64,000 nt of DNA from Allocoleopsis franciscana PCC 7113 (GCF_000317515.1 NC_019738.1:5606001-5670000); one strand, 5' to 3'. Shown: positions 1 to 10,499, numbered from the stretch's first letter. Notes: generated by a model from the sequence alone, not told the origin. A program made the numbers and translations.

Positions 1-52
1 CCTTTGAGATAGACGCCTACGGTAGCCAATTTTTGCCCAACTCTTAGGAAAG

Positions 53-76
53 AAGGGTAGATCATGCCTACCCTTT
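53..76. terminator. Hairpin, possible terminator
   Basis: An 8-bp perfect inverted repeat (AAGGGTAG / CTACCCTT) encloses a 7-base loop and is followed by a T. It could end transcription of a gene lying to the left of the window. There is no long U-run, so this is tentative. Confidence 0.35.
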
Positions 77-187
77 ATGAACTCAGCTTCTAAACGTCGC
101 CACAAGACCTATCGGCGGCGTTATTGTCATTAGTGGATAACAGCTCCCCACACAAGCCTGTGATAAGCTGAAGCCACAAGGTGGGTA

Positions 188-326
188 TCAACCTAATCCG
201 TTACTTCAGGCGCGATCGCATTCAGGTCATCATCTTTACAAATCACGACCACTGCCGCTGCGTCTTCACCAACTCTTTGAAAAGCTTGTTATCCTGCGCT
301 GTATAAAGGTTTTACCTAACTTAAGA
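188..326 (-). pseudogene. hisE fragment (decayed phosphoribosyl-ATP pyrophosphatase)
   Basis: Read on the minus strand, this stretch gives a peptide closely parallel to the HisE half of the intact hisIE gene further right. It runs GEDAAAVVVICKDDDLNAIA, aligning with [20 protein letters not shown] of HisIE, and is preceded by QDNKLFKE (His[10 protein letters not shown]). A frameshift separates the two blocks, and a stop (TAG) follows EVTD, where the intact protein continues into DLFYH. The DNA alignment to roughly 5550-5690 is also visible by eye. It is therefore a diverged, non-functional remnant of a second hisE or hisIE copy. Confidence 0.75.
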
Positions 327-330
327 GCTT

Positions 331-946
331 TGAGCAAAAGTCACTGAATTGGCAGTAACCCCATCTTTGAGATAATAATAAATAATATAAGTAATTAGGG
401 AATTATCCCTACCTTACCTTTCGGTTTAAAAACCACAGACTAACGGCTAAGTTGCACCTATCTTAGCGGATGATAACTGAGCCATAAAAGTATTTTGATT
501 AAGGGTTCATCGTTACCATTTACCCCCATAAAACCTATATAGAGCCTCTAATAACTTTAGGTTACACGCCGAATTTCGGGGTAATTAAAGTAGTGGTTGC
601 GGAGGGGTATGGAAACCTCACGATTTTTGTCAACCAGGGCATTCTATCGTCTCTCTATTTTGTCAGTACCAGAGCATCCTGTGCAACCCTAAAAAAATAA
701 AGTCTTTCCTGATATTGACTTTTAAGCTAGAAGGAAAAAATAGGTCAGGGGACAGCAGGCTGAGTATCTGTAGAAAGCCGTTAGAGAAATAAACCTTAAT
801 AAGATATATCTCTCTCCGAGTTTTTTTCATCGTGAGTTATTAATTCTTGCCCAAATGAATTGGGTATTTTGTCAACTCGTTAATGCAGCGAGTTGCGGGG
901 CGTGCTTCGACCAATTGTTGTTTTAAGGATAAGGAGTTCACTGAGC
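331..946. other. Long intergenic region upstream of the surface-protein gene
   Basis: About 600 bases hold no credible gene. The sequence is AT-rich with stops in all frames. I see no confident riboswitch or promoter. The only clear signal is the AAGGAG ribosome-binding site at 931-936, which serves the following gene. Confidence 0.4.
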
Positions 947-3900
947 GTGAAAAGCACACCTTGGTCTATTTGTACAGGTTTATTGCTATCTCTGACTTTG
1001 AGTAATTCAGTTGTTGCTCAAGTCCCAAATCCGGAAGATATTACTCCCAATTCAACAGCTTCAGCGGCGGACTTACGGATTACGCCTCGCTTAGGAGTGG
1101 GCTACAGTACTTCTGGGGGAGGTTACGATGGTTTTACTCGCTTTGAGGGTTTTGTTCCATTACTGCAAAATCCCGGTACAAACCTGACCTTTCTAGAAGG
1201 GCGGCTACTGTTAGATAATAGTGCTGATTTAGGTGGTAACCTGCTGTTGGGTCATCGTCTCTACAACTCACAGTTAAACCGCACATTTGGCGGTTATGTC
1301 TCTTTCGACAATCGCAACACGGGTAAAAGCAGCTTTAACCAATTAGGATTAGGGCTTGAAAGTCTGGGCAAAGTTTGGGACTTTCGAGTGAATGGCTATA
1401 TTCCTCTGGGCAACAGCCGCAAGTTGGCGAGTGAGACGGGTTTTGATACCGGTTTACAGGCGAGTGGTACCCCTTTCTTTCAAGGCAACTATTTAGTTAC
1501 ACAGGCAATCCGAGAAAGCCAACAAGTTCGACGATATGAAGCGGCACTGGGGGGATTTGACATTGAGGCAGGAGCCAAAATTGCCAAGCTAGGAAATAGT
1601 GGCGATTTACGGGGCTATGGTGGAGTGTACTATTACGGTGGTAAAGGTGTTGATTCTGCTCTCGGTTGGCGTGTAAGGCTGGAAGCACGTCCTACAGACA
1701 ACCTAAACCTTGGCGTAGCAGTGCAAGATGACCGTCTTTTTGGCACGAACGTACTGTTTAATGTGGGAGTTACCTTTCCTGGAAATCGTCCCAAGAAATT
1801 CAAGAATGATTCGGAATCTGTTATTGCCCGATTAGGGGAATCCATCTCGCGCACGAATAGTATTGCTATCAAGTCTCAAACTGAAGCGACATCCTTTAGC
1901 CAAAACGTCACTGTCGCGGCAACCAATCCCCAAACCGGTGCGCCTTATGTGTTTCAACACGTCAATTCAGGGCAAGCGGGGGGAAATGGTACGTTTGAAA
2001 ATCCTTTTGCTGCCATTGAAGCGGCTCTCGGTGCGACCCAGTCTGATGGCAATAGTATTGTTTATGTAAGCTCTGCTAGCAATTCTCCTGCATTGTCCAG
2101 CTTTCAGATTAAGGATGGAGTGCAGGTATTATCAAGTGGGCCGATACAGGAAGTTCTTACCAAGGAGTTTGGTTTAGTCAGGCTTCCGGGTTCGGGCAGT
2201 GGTAACTTCCCGAATGTGACGGGAACAGTAACGATGGGCAATAATACCGTACTATCGGGGTTTGCGATCGCATCCAGCAATGCTCCTGGAATTGACGTTA
2301 GGAATATCAGCAATGCGACAATTCGCGATAACACTGTCACCAGTACCGCCCAAGGCGTGCGTTTGGAAAATGTTACGGGAACAGTAACCTTAACCAACAA
2401 CAATATTACGAGTACGGGTGAGGCAGCGCTGGAAGCGACGAACATTAATAATGCCAGCATTACCCAAAGCAGTTTTTCCAGTACCAATTCCGTGACGAAT
2501 GGGATTACCCTAAATGGTGTCAGTGGTAACTTGGATGTAACGAACAGCACGCTGACGGTGATTAATCCCACGATTAGTGGACTCTCGGCGCAGAATATCA
2601 CGGGTACGGTGAATATCGCCGCCAACAGTGGTAGTCAGATTAGCACCAATGGCACGGCGGCTAGCCTTTCCTTGAGAGAAAGTACGGGTAGTGTCAATCT
2701 CTCTGGATTACAAGCCACTGCCACAGGTGGGGCGGTGCTGGAAGCGACGAATATCAACAACGCCAACATTACTCAAAGCACCCTCAGCAGTACCAATTCT
2801 GCAACGAATGGCATTACTCTCAACGGTGTCACTGGCACAGTTGATGTCTCTAACACGAGTGTGAATGTCACCAATCCGACAGGGAATGGAATTTCAGCCC
2901 AAAATGTTGCAGGTACCGTGAATATTGCTGCCAACAGTGGTAGTCAGATTAGCACTAATGGGACAACGGCTAGCCTTTCCTTGAGAGAAAGTACTGGAAG
3001 TGTCAACCTATCGGGATTACAAGCTACGGCAACCGGTGGGGCGGTGTTGGAAGCCACCAACATCAACAACGCCAACATTACTCAAAGCACTCTCAGCAGT
3101 ACTAATTCTGCAACGAATGGCATTACTCTCAATGGTGTTACAGGTACTCTAGGGGTAAGCGATACGACGGTAAATGTCACCACTCCTACACAAAATGGTA
3201 TTTTAGCTAGCAACATTACAGGTACCGTCAACCTTAACGCTAATGCGGGCAGTACCATTACCACCAATAGTACGAATGCAGGCATTGCCCTGGAGCAAAG
3301 TACGGGTAGTGTGAATCTATCAGGATTACAAGTGAATAGTACCGGTGGAGCTGCACTGGAAGCGACGAACCTGAATGAGGCCAATATTACTCAAAGTATC
3401 CTCAGCAGTACCAATTCTGCAACGAATGGCATCACCCTCAATGGTGTGAGTGGCACAGTTGATGTATCTAACAGTACTGTCAATGTCACCAATCCGACGG
3501 GTAACGGGATTTCGGCAGAGAATGTGACGGGAACTGTCAACATCGCTGCCAACAGTGGTAGTCAGGTTACCACCAATGGCACGGCGGCTAGCCTTTCCTT
3601 GAGAGAAAGTACGGGTAGTGTCAATCTCTCTGGATTACAAGCCACTGCCACAGGTGGGGCGGTGCTGGAAGCGACGAATATCAACAACGCCAACATTACT
3701 CAAAGCACCCTCAGCAGTACCAATTCCGCAACGAATGGCATTACTCTCAACGGTGTCACTGGCACAGTTGATGTATCTAACAGTACTGTAAATATCACCA
3801 ATCCCACGGGTAACGGGATTTCAGCCCAAAATGTTGCAGGTACCGTGAATATTGCTGCCAACAGTGGTAGTCAGATTACCACTAATGGCACGGCGGCTAG

Positions 3901-5377
3901 CCTTTCCTTGAGAGAAAGTACGGGTAGTGTCAATCTCTCTGGATTACAAGCCACTGCCACAGGCGGGGCGGTGCTGGAAGCGACGAATATCAACAACGCT
4001 AACATTACTCAAAGCACTCTCAGCAGTACTAATTCTGCAACGAATGGCATTACTCTTAACGGTGTTACAGGTACTCTAGGGGTAAGCGATACGACGGTAA
4101 ATGTCACCACTCCTACACAAAATGGTATTTTAGCTAGCAACATTACAGGTACCGTCAACCTTAACGCTAATGCGGGCAGTACCATTACCACCAATAGTAC
4201 GAATGCAGGCATTGCCTTGGAGCAAAGTACGGGTAGTGTGAATCTATCAGGCTTACAGGTGAATAGTACCGGTGGGGCGGCTTTAGCAGCCACGAATGTG
4301 AACAATGGCAGTCTCACTCAATCTACGCTGACGAGTACCAATTCCGCGACGAATGGCCTTAGTTTCTCCGGCGTTAGTGGTATTTTTGATGTGAATAACA
4401 GCACCATTACAGTTGCCCAACCTACTAATGATGGTATTTCAGTGGTTGATTCTACTGGAACCGTGAGCGTTGTTGCTAATACAGGAAGTCAGATTACCAA
4501 TGCAGTGAATGGTGTTCGGGCTAACAATGTTTCAGGGGGATTAACGGCATCTGGATTGGCAATTGTGGATTCGAGCCAAAACGGAATTTCTGCGACCAAT
4601 AGCCGCAATCTCACGCTGCAAGGTAACACCATTAGTAACAGTGGTGTTGATGGCATTAACCTGAATGAAGTAACAGGTCAAATCGCGATTAATAATAACT
4701 CAATTACCAATTCGGCTGAAGACGCGATTGGGTTAATGAACACAACGGGTCAAGCGGTGTTATCGATGAATCAAAATCAAATCGATGGTGGTATAAATGG
4801 GATTAATCTGTCCCTGAGTGGAGACGCTCAAGTTACTAGCCAGATGGCTAACAATCAGATTCTCAATACCACTAGAGAAGGCTTGTTGGTCAACCTTCAA
4901 GATAATGCTCAACTAAATGTCACTGCTTCTAACAATCAAATGACTAACGCAGGCACTACTGTCGGCAGCAATGGAGTATTGCTCTCCACGGGAGGTAATA
5001 CTCTCTCGACCTTTACTTTCTCTGGCAATACCTTCACGAATATGGGGAATGGCTTTGTCGGTAATAACTTTGGTTTTTACCTAGATGCTAGAGATAATTC
5101 TTCCTCGAATTTAACCTTCTCCAATAATCAGCTTACCAGCGGTACTGGAGTTCTGGCTGGTGTAATTGCAGAGAATAATTCACCTGGAAGTCGGTTATGT
5201 GTACAAATGAATGGAAATACTAGCAGTGGTGCAAGCTTTGTTGATTTTGCTCTCAGCAATAATGCCAGTGCACAATATCAGGTTGTAGATTTTGCAAATG
5301 TAGGCGTTAATAACACTGGCAATTTTGGGGTCTTCGGAGCGCCATTTACTAACGTACAAGTTTGCCCTGTACCTTAA
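947..5377 (+). CDS. Inverse-autotransporter-like surface protein with beta-helix repeats
   Basis: This is a predicted outer-membrane/surface protein of about 1476 residues. I chose the GTG at 947 because AAGGAG lies 10 bases upstream and a signal peptide follows at once (hydrophobic ICTGLLLSLTLSN, then VVAQ). The upstream in-frame TTG at 893 lacks a site. Roughly residues 50-280 resemble the beta-barrel of inverse autotransporters (alternating polar/hydrophobic strands, GYVSFDNRNTG). The rest is rich in N, T, S and G and looks like a right-handed parallel beta-helix. Its core contains seven near-identical units of about 103 residues (309 bp), each starting near GGA-V/A-LEATN. Units with TLGVSDTT recur 927 bp apart, so repeats have been copied in blocks. 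There are no cell-wall anchors. The ligand is unknown; adhesion is inferred from the architecture. Confidence 0.7.
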   Translation: MKSTPWSICTGLLLSLTLSNSVVAQVPNPEDITPNSTASAADLRITPRLGVGYSTSGGGYDGFTRFEGFVPLLQNPGTNLTFLEGRLLLDNSADLGGNLLLGHRLYNSQLNRTFGGYVSFDNRNTGKSSFNQLGLGLESLGKVWDFRVNGYIPLGNSRKLASETGFDTGLQASGTPFFQGNYLVTQAIRESQQVRRYEAALGGFDIEAGAKIAKLGNSGDLRGYGGVYYYGGKGVDSALGWRVRLEARPTDNLNLGVAVQDDRLFGTNVLFNVGVTFPGNRPKKFKNDSESVIARLGESISRTNSIAIKSQTEATSFSQNVTVAATNPQTGAPYVFQHVNSGQAGGNGTFENPFAAIEAALGATQSDGNSIVYVSSASNSPALSSFQIKDGVQVLSSGPIQEVLTKEFGLVRLPGSGSGNFPNVTGTVTMGNNTVLSGFAIASSNAPGIDVRNISNATIRDNTVTSTAQGVRLENVTGTVTLTNNNITSTGEAALEATNINNASITQSSFSSTNSVTNGITLNGVSGNLDVTNSTLTVINPTISGLSAQNITGTVNIAANSGSQISTNGTAASLSLRESTGSVNLSGLQATATGGAVLEATNINNANITQSTLSSTNSATNGITLNGVTGTVDVSNTSVNVTNPTGNGISAQNVAGTVNIAANSGSQISTNGTTASLSLRESTGSVNLSGLQATATGGAVLEATNINNANITQSTLSSTNSATNGITLNGVTGTLGVSDTTVNVTTPTQNGILASNITGTVNLNANAGSTITTNSTNAGIALEQSTGSVNLSGLQVNSTGGAALEATNLNEANITQSILSSTNSATNGITLNGVSGTVDVSNSTVNVTNPTGNGISAENVTGTVNIAANSGSQVTTNGTAASLSLRESTGSVNLSGLQATATGGAVLEATNINNANITQSTLSSTNSATNGITLNGVTGTVDVSNSTVNITNPTGNGISAQNVAGTVNIAANSGSQITTNGTAASLSLRESTGSVNLSGLQATATGGAVLEATNINNANITQSTLSSTNSATNGITLNGVTGTLGVSDTTVNVTTPTQNGILASNITGTVNLNANAGSTITTNSTNAGIALEQSTGSVNLSGLQVNSTGGAALAATNVNNGSLTQSTLTSTNSATNGLSFSGVSGIFDVNNSTITVAQPTNDGISVVDSTGTVSVVANTGSQITNAVNGVRANNVSGGLTASGLAIVDSSQNGISATNSRNLTLQGNTISNSGVDGINLNEVTGQIAINNNSITNSAEDAIGLMNTTGQAVLSMNQNQIDGGINGINLSLSGDAQVTSQMANNQILNTTREGLLVNLQDNAQLNVTASNNQMTNAGTTVGSNGVLLSTGGNTLSTFTFSGNTFTNMGNGFVGNNFGFYLDARDNSSSNLTFSNNQLTSGTGVLAGVIAENNSPGSRLCVQMNGNTSSGASFVDFALSNNASAQYQVVDFANVGVNNTGNFGVFGAPFTNVQVCPVP
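2418..4330 (+). repeat. Tandem ~309-bp coding repeats (about seven units)
   Basis: Seven units of roughly 306-312 bp begin near 2418, 2727, 3033, 3346, 3652, 3958 and 4270. Each encodes LEATN..N..ITQS..SSTNS.TNGI. Several units are almost identical at DNA level, and a TLGVSDTT-type unit is repeated exactly 927 bp downstream. This indicates recent block duplication or gene conversion. Confidence 0.85.
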
Positions 5378-5387
5378 GTTGATTAAT

Positions 5388-5414
5388 CCCACCCTTAAAC
5401 AAGGTGGGCTTTTT
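5388..5414 (+). terminator. Rho-independent terminator
   Basis: A hairpin (CCCACCCTT, short loop, AAGGTGGG) is followed by CTTTTT. It lies 11 bases after the stop of the surface-protein gene, the expected position for its terminator. Confidence 0.75.
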
Positions 5415-5468
5415 CAATACTTTTTTGTAAGGCATGAATACCGCTGAAATAGCTGTCTATTACTTGCT

Positions 5469-6167
5469 TTATTTACGGCGTTCTTGCAATTTACGATACA
5501 CATCTTTCACCTCAACGTTATGGTGAGCTAAGGCGACAAGGGTGTGATAAAACAAATCCGCTACTTCAGAAGCGATCGCATCCTTGTCATTATCCTTACA
5601 AGCCATTACCACTTCGGCGGCTTCTTCACCAATTTTTTTCAGAATCTTATTATCGCCCCCAGCAAACAGTTTACAGGTATAGGAGGTTTCAGTGGGGTTG
5701 TCTCGGCGCTCGCAAATTACGTCAAATACCTGTGACAATGTATCGGCTGGGGGGGCGGCTTTTGTTCCATCCACTTGGTGGAAACAGCTCCGTTCTCCCG
5801 TATGGCAGGCAATATCACCGATTTGCTCGACGGTAACGAGTAAGCAATCACTATCGCAATCATAGCGGAGCGATCGCACTTTCTGGAGATGACCAGACGT
5901 TTCTCCTTTATGCCACAATTGGGAACGCGATCGACTCCAAAACCAAGTTTCCCCAGTTTCCAGGGTTTTTTGTAACGACTCCTGATTCATCCACGCCATC
6001 ATCAAGACAGTACCATCCAAATAGTCTTGTACAATCGTCGGCACTAATCCCCGCTCATCGTAGCGAATTTGATCCACGGGGATGGCTTGGTGTAACGAAT
6101 TCGGTTCAGAAGCAGACCACATAGGGATGGATGACCCAAGCAATGACTCTTCCGTCCACAATACCAT
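5469..6167 (-). CDS. hisIE: Bifunctional phosphoribosyl-AMP cyclohydrolase / phosphoribosyl-ATP pyrophosphatase
   Basis: HisIE catalyses the second and third steps of histidine biosynthesis: HisE removes pyrophosphate from PR-ATP, and HisI then opens the adenine ring of PR-AMP. The HisI domain comes first and shows the hallmark [17 protein letters not shown] and metal-binding DCDSDCLL motifs. The C-terminal HisE domain shows [11 protein letters not shown] and [10 protein letters not shown] place the start at the ATG at 6167 (about 232 residues), since the longer frame begins at a TTG at 6242 with no site and a non-conserved extension. Another ATG lies at 6122. It stands alone on the minus strand, convergent with the preceding gene. 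Confidence 0.92.
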   Translation of the reverse strand: MVLWTEESLLGSSIPMWSASEPNSLHQAIPVDQIRYDERGLVPTIVQDYLDGTVLMMAWMNQESLQKTLETGETWFWSRSRSQLWHKGETSGHLQKVRSLRYDCDSDCLLVTVEQIGDIACHTGERSCFHQVDGTKAAPPADTLSQVFDVICERRDNPTETSYTCKLFAGGDNKILKKIGEEAAEVVMACKDNDKDAIASEVADLFYHTLVALAHHNVEVKDVYRKLQERRK

Positions 6168-6608
6168 CTCGTGAGGGCGTTGGGGTGAGAAATTACAATA
6201 AGACTTACACAACTGGAACAGTTCCAGAAGGATAAAGTACAAAGGAAGAACTGAAACCCTCTAAATAAAATTAGAGGATTGAATAAATTTAGATGTGCGT
6301 AGTTCTTGAAATTTTTGGGGCTAAGATATAGGGATTTTAGGCTTATAGTAAAAAGCGAACTCTCAGTCTGACCTATAATGCTTCTTCCAAATCCTTTATA
6401 TACCACAAATTATGGTGCAGCTTATGTAGGCGACTCCTTTCTACTACTAGATCAGCTTTAAGCTGATTCGATTGATTTAGTGTTGACTTCACCTCCTTTC
6501 GCACTGAAACGCAAATGATGTTATTGCTCTATATAAAAAAAATCGTTCATCACAAAGCTATCAATCTAAGTAAACAAAAAAATTAGCTATAAGATAATGA
6601 CAACTGTT
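6168..6608. other. Intergenic region, AT-rich
   Basis: About 440 bases separate hisIE from the next minus-strand gene. Only short shadow frames are present and I see no RNA gene or repeat. The promoter of hisIE should lie near its left edge. Confidence 0.4.
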
Positions 6609-7463
6609 TTAATAGAGTAAACCTATAAAATTCTGAAGTTGATTGGCTACCTCTTGAACCCGGTTGTAATTTATCATACCAGGAAACTTATATTTTTTAT
6701 TCGACTGAAGAACAATCATCAATTGATACCACTGCCAATGGTCGCTATCAACATAGTTCATCACTTCAACTGATTTAATCTCGCTGAGCGTGTATGTTTG
6801 GGTCTGAGTTCCCAGCACTGTATGGATTTGGCGAATGTATAAATTGCGTGTTTTATCAAGGATAATGGTTCGAGACCGCACAGATGCATACAGTACCAAA
6901 GCTCCAATTAAAGTAAAGGGTAAGAACAAGATTAATCCTCCCAAAAAGCTCCCACTCAAACGTGTATCTTCTTCAATTTTGAATAAGGTAGCCTGTGAAT
7001 TAATAAAAGTTTTGATTTTTTGAGCGACTTCGGGCTGAAATGTTGGTTTAAAACCTGACTCTATCGCATATTGCGTCTCAAACAGCCTGGTTTTACTAGA
7101 CTTGGTAATCAGGGAAACCCAAACTTTTGCAGTTCCCCCACCTTTCCCATTTGACCACTCTGCTGACTCAAGCTTTGCATCAGTGACTTGCTGGATAGGT
7201 TGATTACTAACTTTTGGCACGAAACCCAGATATTGAGACTTCGACCATACACAATCAATGAGTTTAGGTTCAACTCGTTGGCAGGATAAAGTTGTTACGC
7301 CAAACTCAGACGCAATCAGAACAATCATCCCTAACGGTATTCCACTAAAACCAAGCGCCCAAACTATGATGAATAAATTAATCAGTATCCCATGCTGATG
7401 TTTGAGAATCAGTTTTGATTTATTTTGCTCAACAATGCCCAAGTTAGGTAGGAGAGTAGCCAT
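6609..7463 (-). CDS. Hypothetical membrane protein, two transmembrane segments
   Basis: I do not recognise this 284-residue protein. It has one hydrophobic segment near residues 27-50 (LINLFIIVWALGFSGIPLGM) and another near 173-195 (GGLILFLPFTLIGALVLYAS). A polar loop of about 120 residues lies between them, probably extracytoplasmic. The cytoplasmic C-terminal part (IILDKTRNLYIRQIHTVLG, then LSEIKSVEVM) resembles the small PH-like domains of bacterial membrane proteins, with strands alternating around a WQWYQLMIVL block. That likeness is only by inspection. The ATG at 7463 begins MATLLPNLGI. It forms no operon with its neighbours. Confidence 0.6.
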   Translation of the reverse strand: MATLLPNLGIVEQNKSKLILKHQHGILINLFIIVWALGFSGIPLGMIVLIASEFGVTTLSCQRVEPKLIDCVWSKSQYLGFVPKVSNQPIQQVTDAKLESAEWSNGKGGGTAKVWVSLITKSSKTRLFETQYAIESGFKPTFQPEVAQKIKTFINSQATLFKIEEDTRLSGSFLGGLILFLPFTLIGALVLYASVRSRTIILDKTRNLYIRQIHTVLGTQTQTYTLSEIKSVEVMNYVDSDHWQWYQLMIVLQSNKKYKFPGMINYNRVQEVANQLQNFIGLLY

Positions 7464-7868
7464 CTGAAGTAATTAAAGTAATCTTTTCAAAAATCTGTCT
7501 TGAAAGTGGGGAGTCAGGAGTCAGGAGTCTTGCAACATGACATTAACAGATGGATGTCGTTCGGGCATCTGTGCCATTAGAGTCAGTAGGAAAGACTTTA
7601 AAACAAGGAAGCGAGTTTTTACAGCAAGAAGCGCGAAGAACGAGGTACCGCTGCATATCTTAAAATATACCCTCGTGACACAGGTGTTGCGATCGCTCTC
7701 ATCGCTACTAGCCACTAGCACCCATCCAACCCCTGGTTTGTAATGGAATTGATATATCCTAATTCAGGAATTTTCCTGAGTGAGATAATCAACTAACATA
7801 GGCATTCACAACAAGGTGTACCCTTATCCCCAGATAAACCTTGAAACGTCCTACTTACGGAGACAACC
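7464..7868. other. Intergenic region with short direct repeats
   Basis: About 400 bases lie between divergent genes. Around 7508-7530 there are three tandem GAGTCAG-type repeats, a common kind of cyanobacterial intergenic repeat. The open frames here overlap on both strands and look spurious. The hemL promoter must lie in the right half. Confidence 0.4.
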
Positions 7869-9167
7869 TTGGTTAATACCACAATTAAAACGACCAAATC
7901 AGAAGAAATCTTCGCCGCTGCCCAAAAGCTGATGCCAGGAGGTGTCAGTTCTCCCGTCCGGGCGTTCAAATCGGTGGGTGGACAGCCCATTGTTTTTGAC
8001 CACGTCAAAGGAGCCTACATATGGGACATAGATGGCAACCAGTACATCGACTATGTGGGTACTTGGGGGCCAGCCATTTGCGGTCATGCTCATCCAGACG
8101 TGATTTCTGCTCTCCATGAGGCTCTGGAAAAAGGCACTAGCTTTGGCGCACCTTCTGTGCTAGAGAATGTGCTGGCATCAATGGTAATTGATGCTGTCCC
8201 TAGCATTGAAATGGTGCGGTTCGTTAATTCCGGAACCGAAGCCTGTATGGCTGTGATCCGGTTGATGCGGGCGTTTACTGGGCGTGACAAAATTATCAAG
8301 TTTGAAGGCTGCTATCACGGTCACGCGGATATGCTGTTAGTTCAGGCCGGTTCTGGCGTTGCGACGCTAGGCTTGCCCGATTCTCCTGGTGTGCCCAAGT
8401 CTGCCACTAGCAATACCGTAACGGCTCCTTACAATGATTTGGAAGCCGTAAAAGCACTATTTGAATCCTCTCCGGATGAAATTGCCGGTGTGATTTTAGA
8501 GCCAGTAGTCGGGAATGCGGGTTTTATTCCTCCCGATGCTGGGTTCCTGGAAGGCTTACGAGTACTAACCCAGGAGTATGGCGCTTTGTTGGTGTTTGAT
8601 GAAGTGATGACGGGATTCCGCATTGCTTACGGCGGTGCTCAAGAAAAATTCGGCATTACACCTGATTTGACAACACTAGGCAAAGTCATTGGTGGTGGAT
8701 TGCCGGTGGGAGCTTACGGCGGACGTAAAGATATTATGTCAATGGTGGCACCCGCAGGCCCGATGTACCAAGCGGGTACGCTTTCGGGTAATCCCCTAGC
8801 GATGACGGCTGGCATTAAAACGTTGGAATTGCTGCAAAAACCGGGTACTTACGAACAGCTTGAGCGCATTACCAAGAAGCTATCAGACGGTTTGTTGCAA
8901 ATTGCTAAAGAAACGGGTCACGAAGTCTACGGTGGGCAAATCAGCGCCATGTTCGGCATGTTTTTCACCGGTGAACCCGTTCACAACTATGCAGATGCGA
9001 AAAAGTCTGACTTAAGCAAGTTCAGTCGTTTTCATCGCGGAATGTTAGAGCATGGTGTTTACTTGGCACCGTCTCAGTTTGAGGCAGGGTTTACATCCCT
9101 TGCTCATACGGATGAAGATATTGACCGCACTTTAGAAGCGGCGCGGGAGGTTCTGTCAAATCTTTAA
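7869..9167 (+). CDS. hemL: Glutamate-1-semialdehyde 2,1-aminomutase
   Basis: This PLP enzyme converts glutamate-1-semialdehyde to 5-aminolevulinate, the committed precursor of haem and chlorophyll. It is 432 residues, the usual length in cyanobacteria. It has the class-III aminotransferase features: [15 protein letters not shown] (PLP phosphate region), CYHGHAD near 148, [10 protein letters not shown] near 242-251, and the PLP lysine K272 in [11 protein letters not shown]. The start is a TTG at 7869 preceded at 5 bases by GGAGA, and the [16 protein letters not shown]-terminus is the usual one. It appears monocistronic. Confidence 0.96.
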   Translation: MVNTTIKTTKSEEIFAAAQKLMPGGVSSPVRAFKSVGGQPIVFDHVKGAYIWDIDGNQYIDYVGTWGPAICGHAHPDVISALHEALEKGTSFGAPSVLENVLASMVIDAVPSIEMVRFVNSGTEACMAVIRLMRAFTGRDKIIKFEGCYHGHADMLLVQAGSGVATLGLPDSPGVPKSATSNTVTAPYNDLEAVKALFESSPDEIAGVILEPVVGNAGFIPPDAGFLEGLRVLTQEYGALLVFDEVMTGFRIAYGGAQEKFGITPDLTTLGKVIGGGLPVGAYGGRKDIMSMVAPAGPMYQAGTLSGNPLAMTAGIKTLELLQKPGTYEQLERITKKLSDGLLQIAKETGHEVYGGQISAMFGMFFTGEPVHNYADAKKSDLSKFSRFHRGMLEHGVYLAPSQFEAGFTSLAHTDEDIDRTLEAAREVLSNL

Positions 9168-9366
9168 TTCCATTAGGGATTTTTGGCTCAATGATCGATT
9201 AAAAGTCTCAGATTAACCGTCTGAAGGTTATTCTTTCCAGAGATATTGATAGGGGCGAAACATTCGTGGTAGAAGCCTGGGAAGCGAACCAGATTTACTG
9301 TCACGAATGCTTCGCTTTTATTGTTTCCCCAAAGAGCAGAGTTATTAGTCGATAAAAGAGCAGAAC

Positions 9367-9852
9367 TCACCTCAACCTAAACTTAGTTGGGCTTTTTGCT
9401 TTTAACGTTCTAGACACCAACTCTCCATAGGACAGCTCAGCTTTACTACTGCGGGAAGAGGGTGTACTAGGAGCATAAGCTTGCCGCAACAAAAGTAAGG
9501 GAATACTAAGGAGTCCTAAAACAATTACGATGCCGGCTGTGAGCCAGACTAAAAGGCGTGAAGGTCGGTAATCGCCTCGTTCAATTTGCCAAAAAACCTG
9601 ATTGTAACGCCACACCGCTAGGACAATTACAAAGATTCCGACAATGACAAGACCCACACCAAGGGTCTGGTAACTAATGAAGGAGCGAGTCGGGATGACT
9701 TCTTGAGTAACAGCCGTTTCCAATTGCCGTAGAAACAGACCAAAGCGGGCTAAAGCAAAACCAAACCCAATCAGCGCAATAGATGTACGTAGCCAAGCTA
9801 AGAAAGTACGCTCGTTGGCTTGATGCTCTCGCTGGTGGTCAATTTCTGGCAT
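9367..9852 (-). CDS. DUF202 family membrane protein
   Basis: A 161-residue inner-membrane protein with the DUF202 pattern. A short polar N-terminus with ANERTFLAWLRTSIALIGFGFALARFG (the family signature) leads to helix 1, followed by helices near residues 63-83 (GVGLVIVGIFVIVLAVWRY) and 105-123 (LLVWLTAGIVIVLGLLSIPL). Family members (YidH-like) have no settled function. The tail is polar and Ser/Lys-rich. The ATG at 9852 starts MPEIDHQREHQ. It is convergent with hemL. Confidence 0.88.
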   Translation of the reverse strand: MPEIDHQREHQANERTFLAWLRTSIALIGFGFALARFGLFLRQLETAVTQEVIPTRSFISYQTLGVGLVIVGIFVIVLAVWRYNQVFWQIERGDYRPSRLLVWLTAGIVIVLGLLSIPLLLLRQAYAPSTPSSRSSKAELSYGELVSRTLKAKSPTKFRLR

Positions 9853-10007
9853 TCTCGCCCTTGGTTCGCTGTTTTAAAGTTAGCTTTTTTTCTGCAAGAG
9901 CGATCGCAAAAATTAATGGGGATTGTCGTTTGGAGCCTGGATATCAAGGCTTAAGCCCATTTGCTCCTAAATTTCCAACAATCCCACATCGGTTAATCCC
10001 AAACGCC

Positions 10008-10499
10008 CTAACGATAGTTAGTAAATTGCAGCGCCACAGGCAAATCTTCCTGTTTCAATCGCTGCATCACTCCTTGTAAGTCATCTTTAGAGCTGCTGGA
10101 AACCCTAACGGCATCCCCTTGAATTGATCCTTGTACTTTCTTGAATTCGTCGCGAATCAGCTTAGTGATTTTCTTAGCTATTTCCTGACTAATTCCTTTT
10201 TTGAGCTTAATTTCTTGACGGACGCGATTACCGCTAGCGGACTCGACTTTGCCGTATTCAAAGATTTTTTGTGAGAGGTTGCGCTTCGCCGCTTTGGTTC
10301 GGAGAATCGTATGAATAGCCTCTAGGGTGAATTCGCTATCGGTATTGACGGTAATGACTTCTTCGCCTAATTCAACCGTAGTCTTTGTGTCTTTTAGGTC
10401 GTAACGGCTGCTGATTTCCCGAATGGCTTGGTCTACTGTGTTAACCAGCTCTTGTCGGTCAAAGTCGCTGACAACATCGAATGAAAATGTGGAAGCCAT
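10008..10499 (-). CDS. YajQ-family nucleotide-binding protein
   Basis: A 163-residue soluble protein matching the YajQ/DUF520 family from end to end. It has the N-terminal [19 protein letters not shown], an internal [11 protein letters not shown], and the C-terminal [22 protein letters not shown] with TNYR at the end. Family members bind nucleotides, and some bind cyclic di-GMP and act as effectors. Which applies here cannot be told from sequence. The ATG at 10499 gives the canonical [12 protein letters not shown] start. Confidence 0.94.
   Translation of the reverse strand: MASTFSFDVVSDFDRQELVNTVDQAIREISSRYDLKDTKTTVELGEEVITVNTDSEFTLEAIHTILRTKAAKRNLSQKIFEYGKVESASGNRVRQEIKLKKGISQEIAKKITKLIRDEFKKVQGSIQGDAVRVSSSSKDDLQGVMQRLKQEDLPVALQFTNYR

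Noticed and set aside
600-640. A possible riboswitch in the leader of the surface-protein gene (GGAAACCTCACG)
   Set aside because: No complete known aptamer consensus could be traced.
2104-4317. Several long minus-strand frames opposite the repeat-rich surface-protein gene
   Set aside because: They recur with the 309-bp repeats, which marks them as shadows of the repeated coding sequence.
7521-7743. Two overlapping frames of 66-68 codons on opposite strands
   Set aside because: They lie in a region with short direct repeats and have neither a ribosome-binding site nor conserved sequence.
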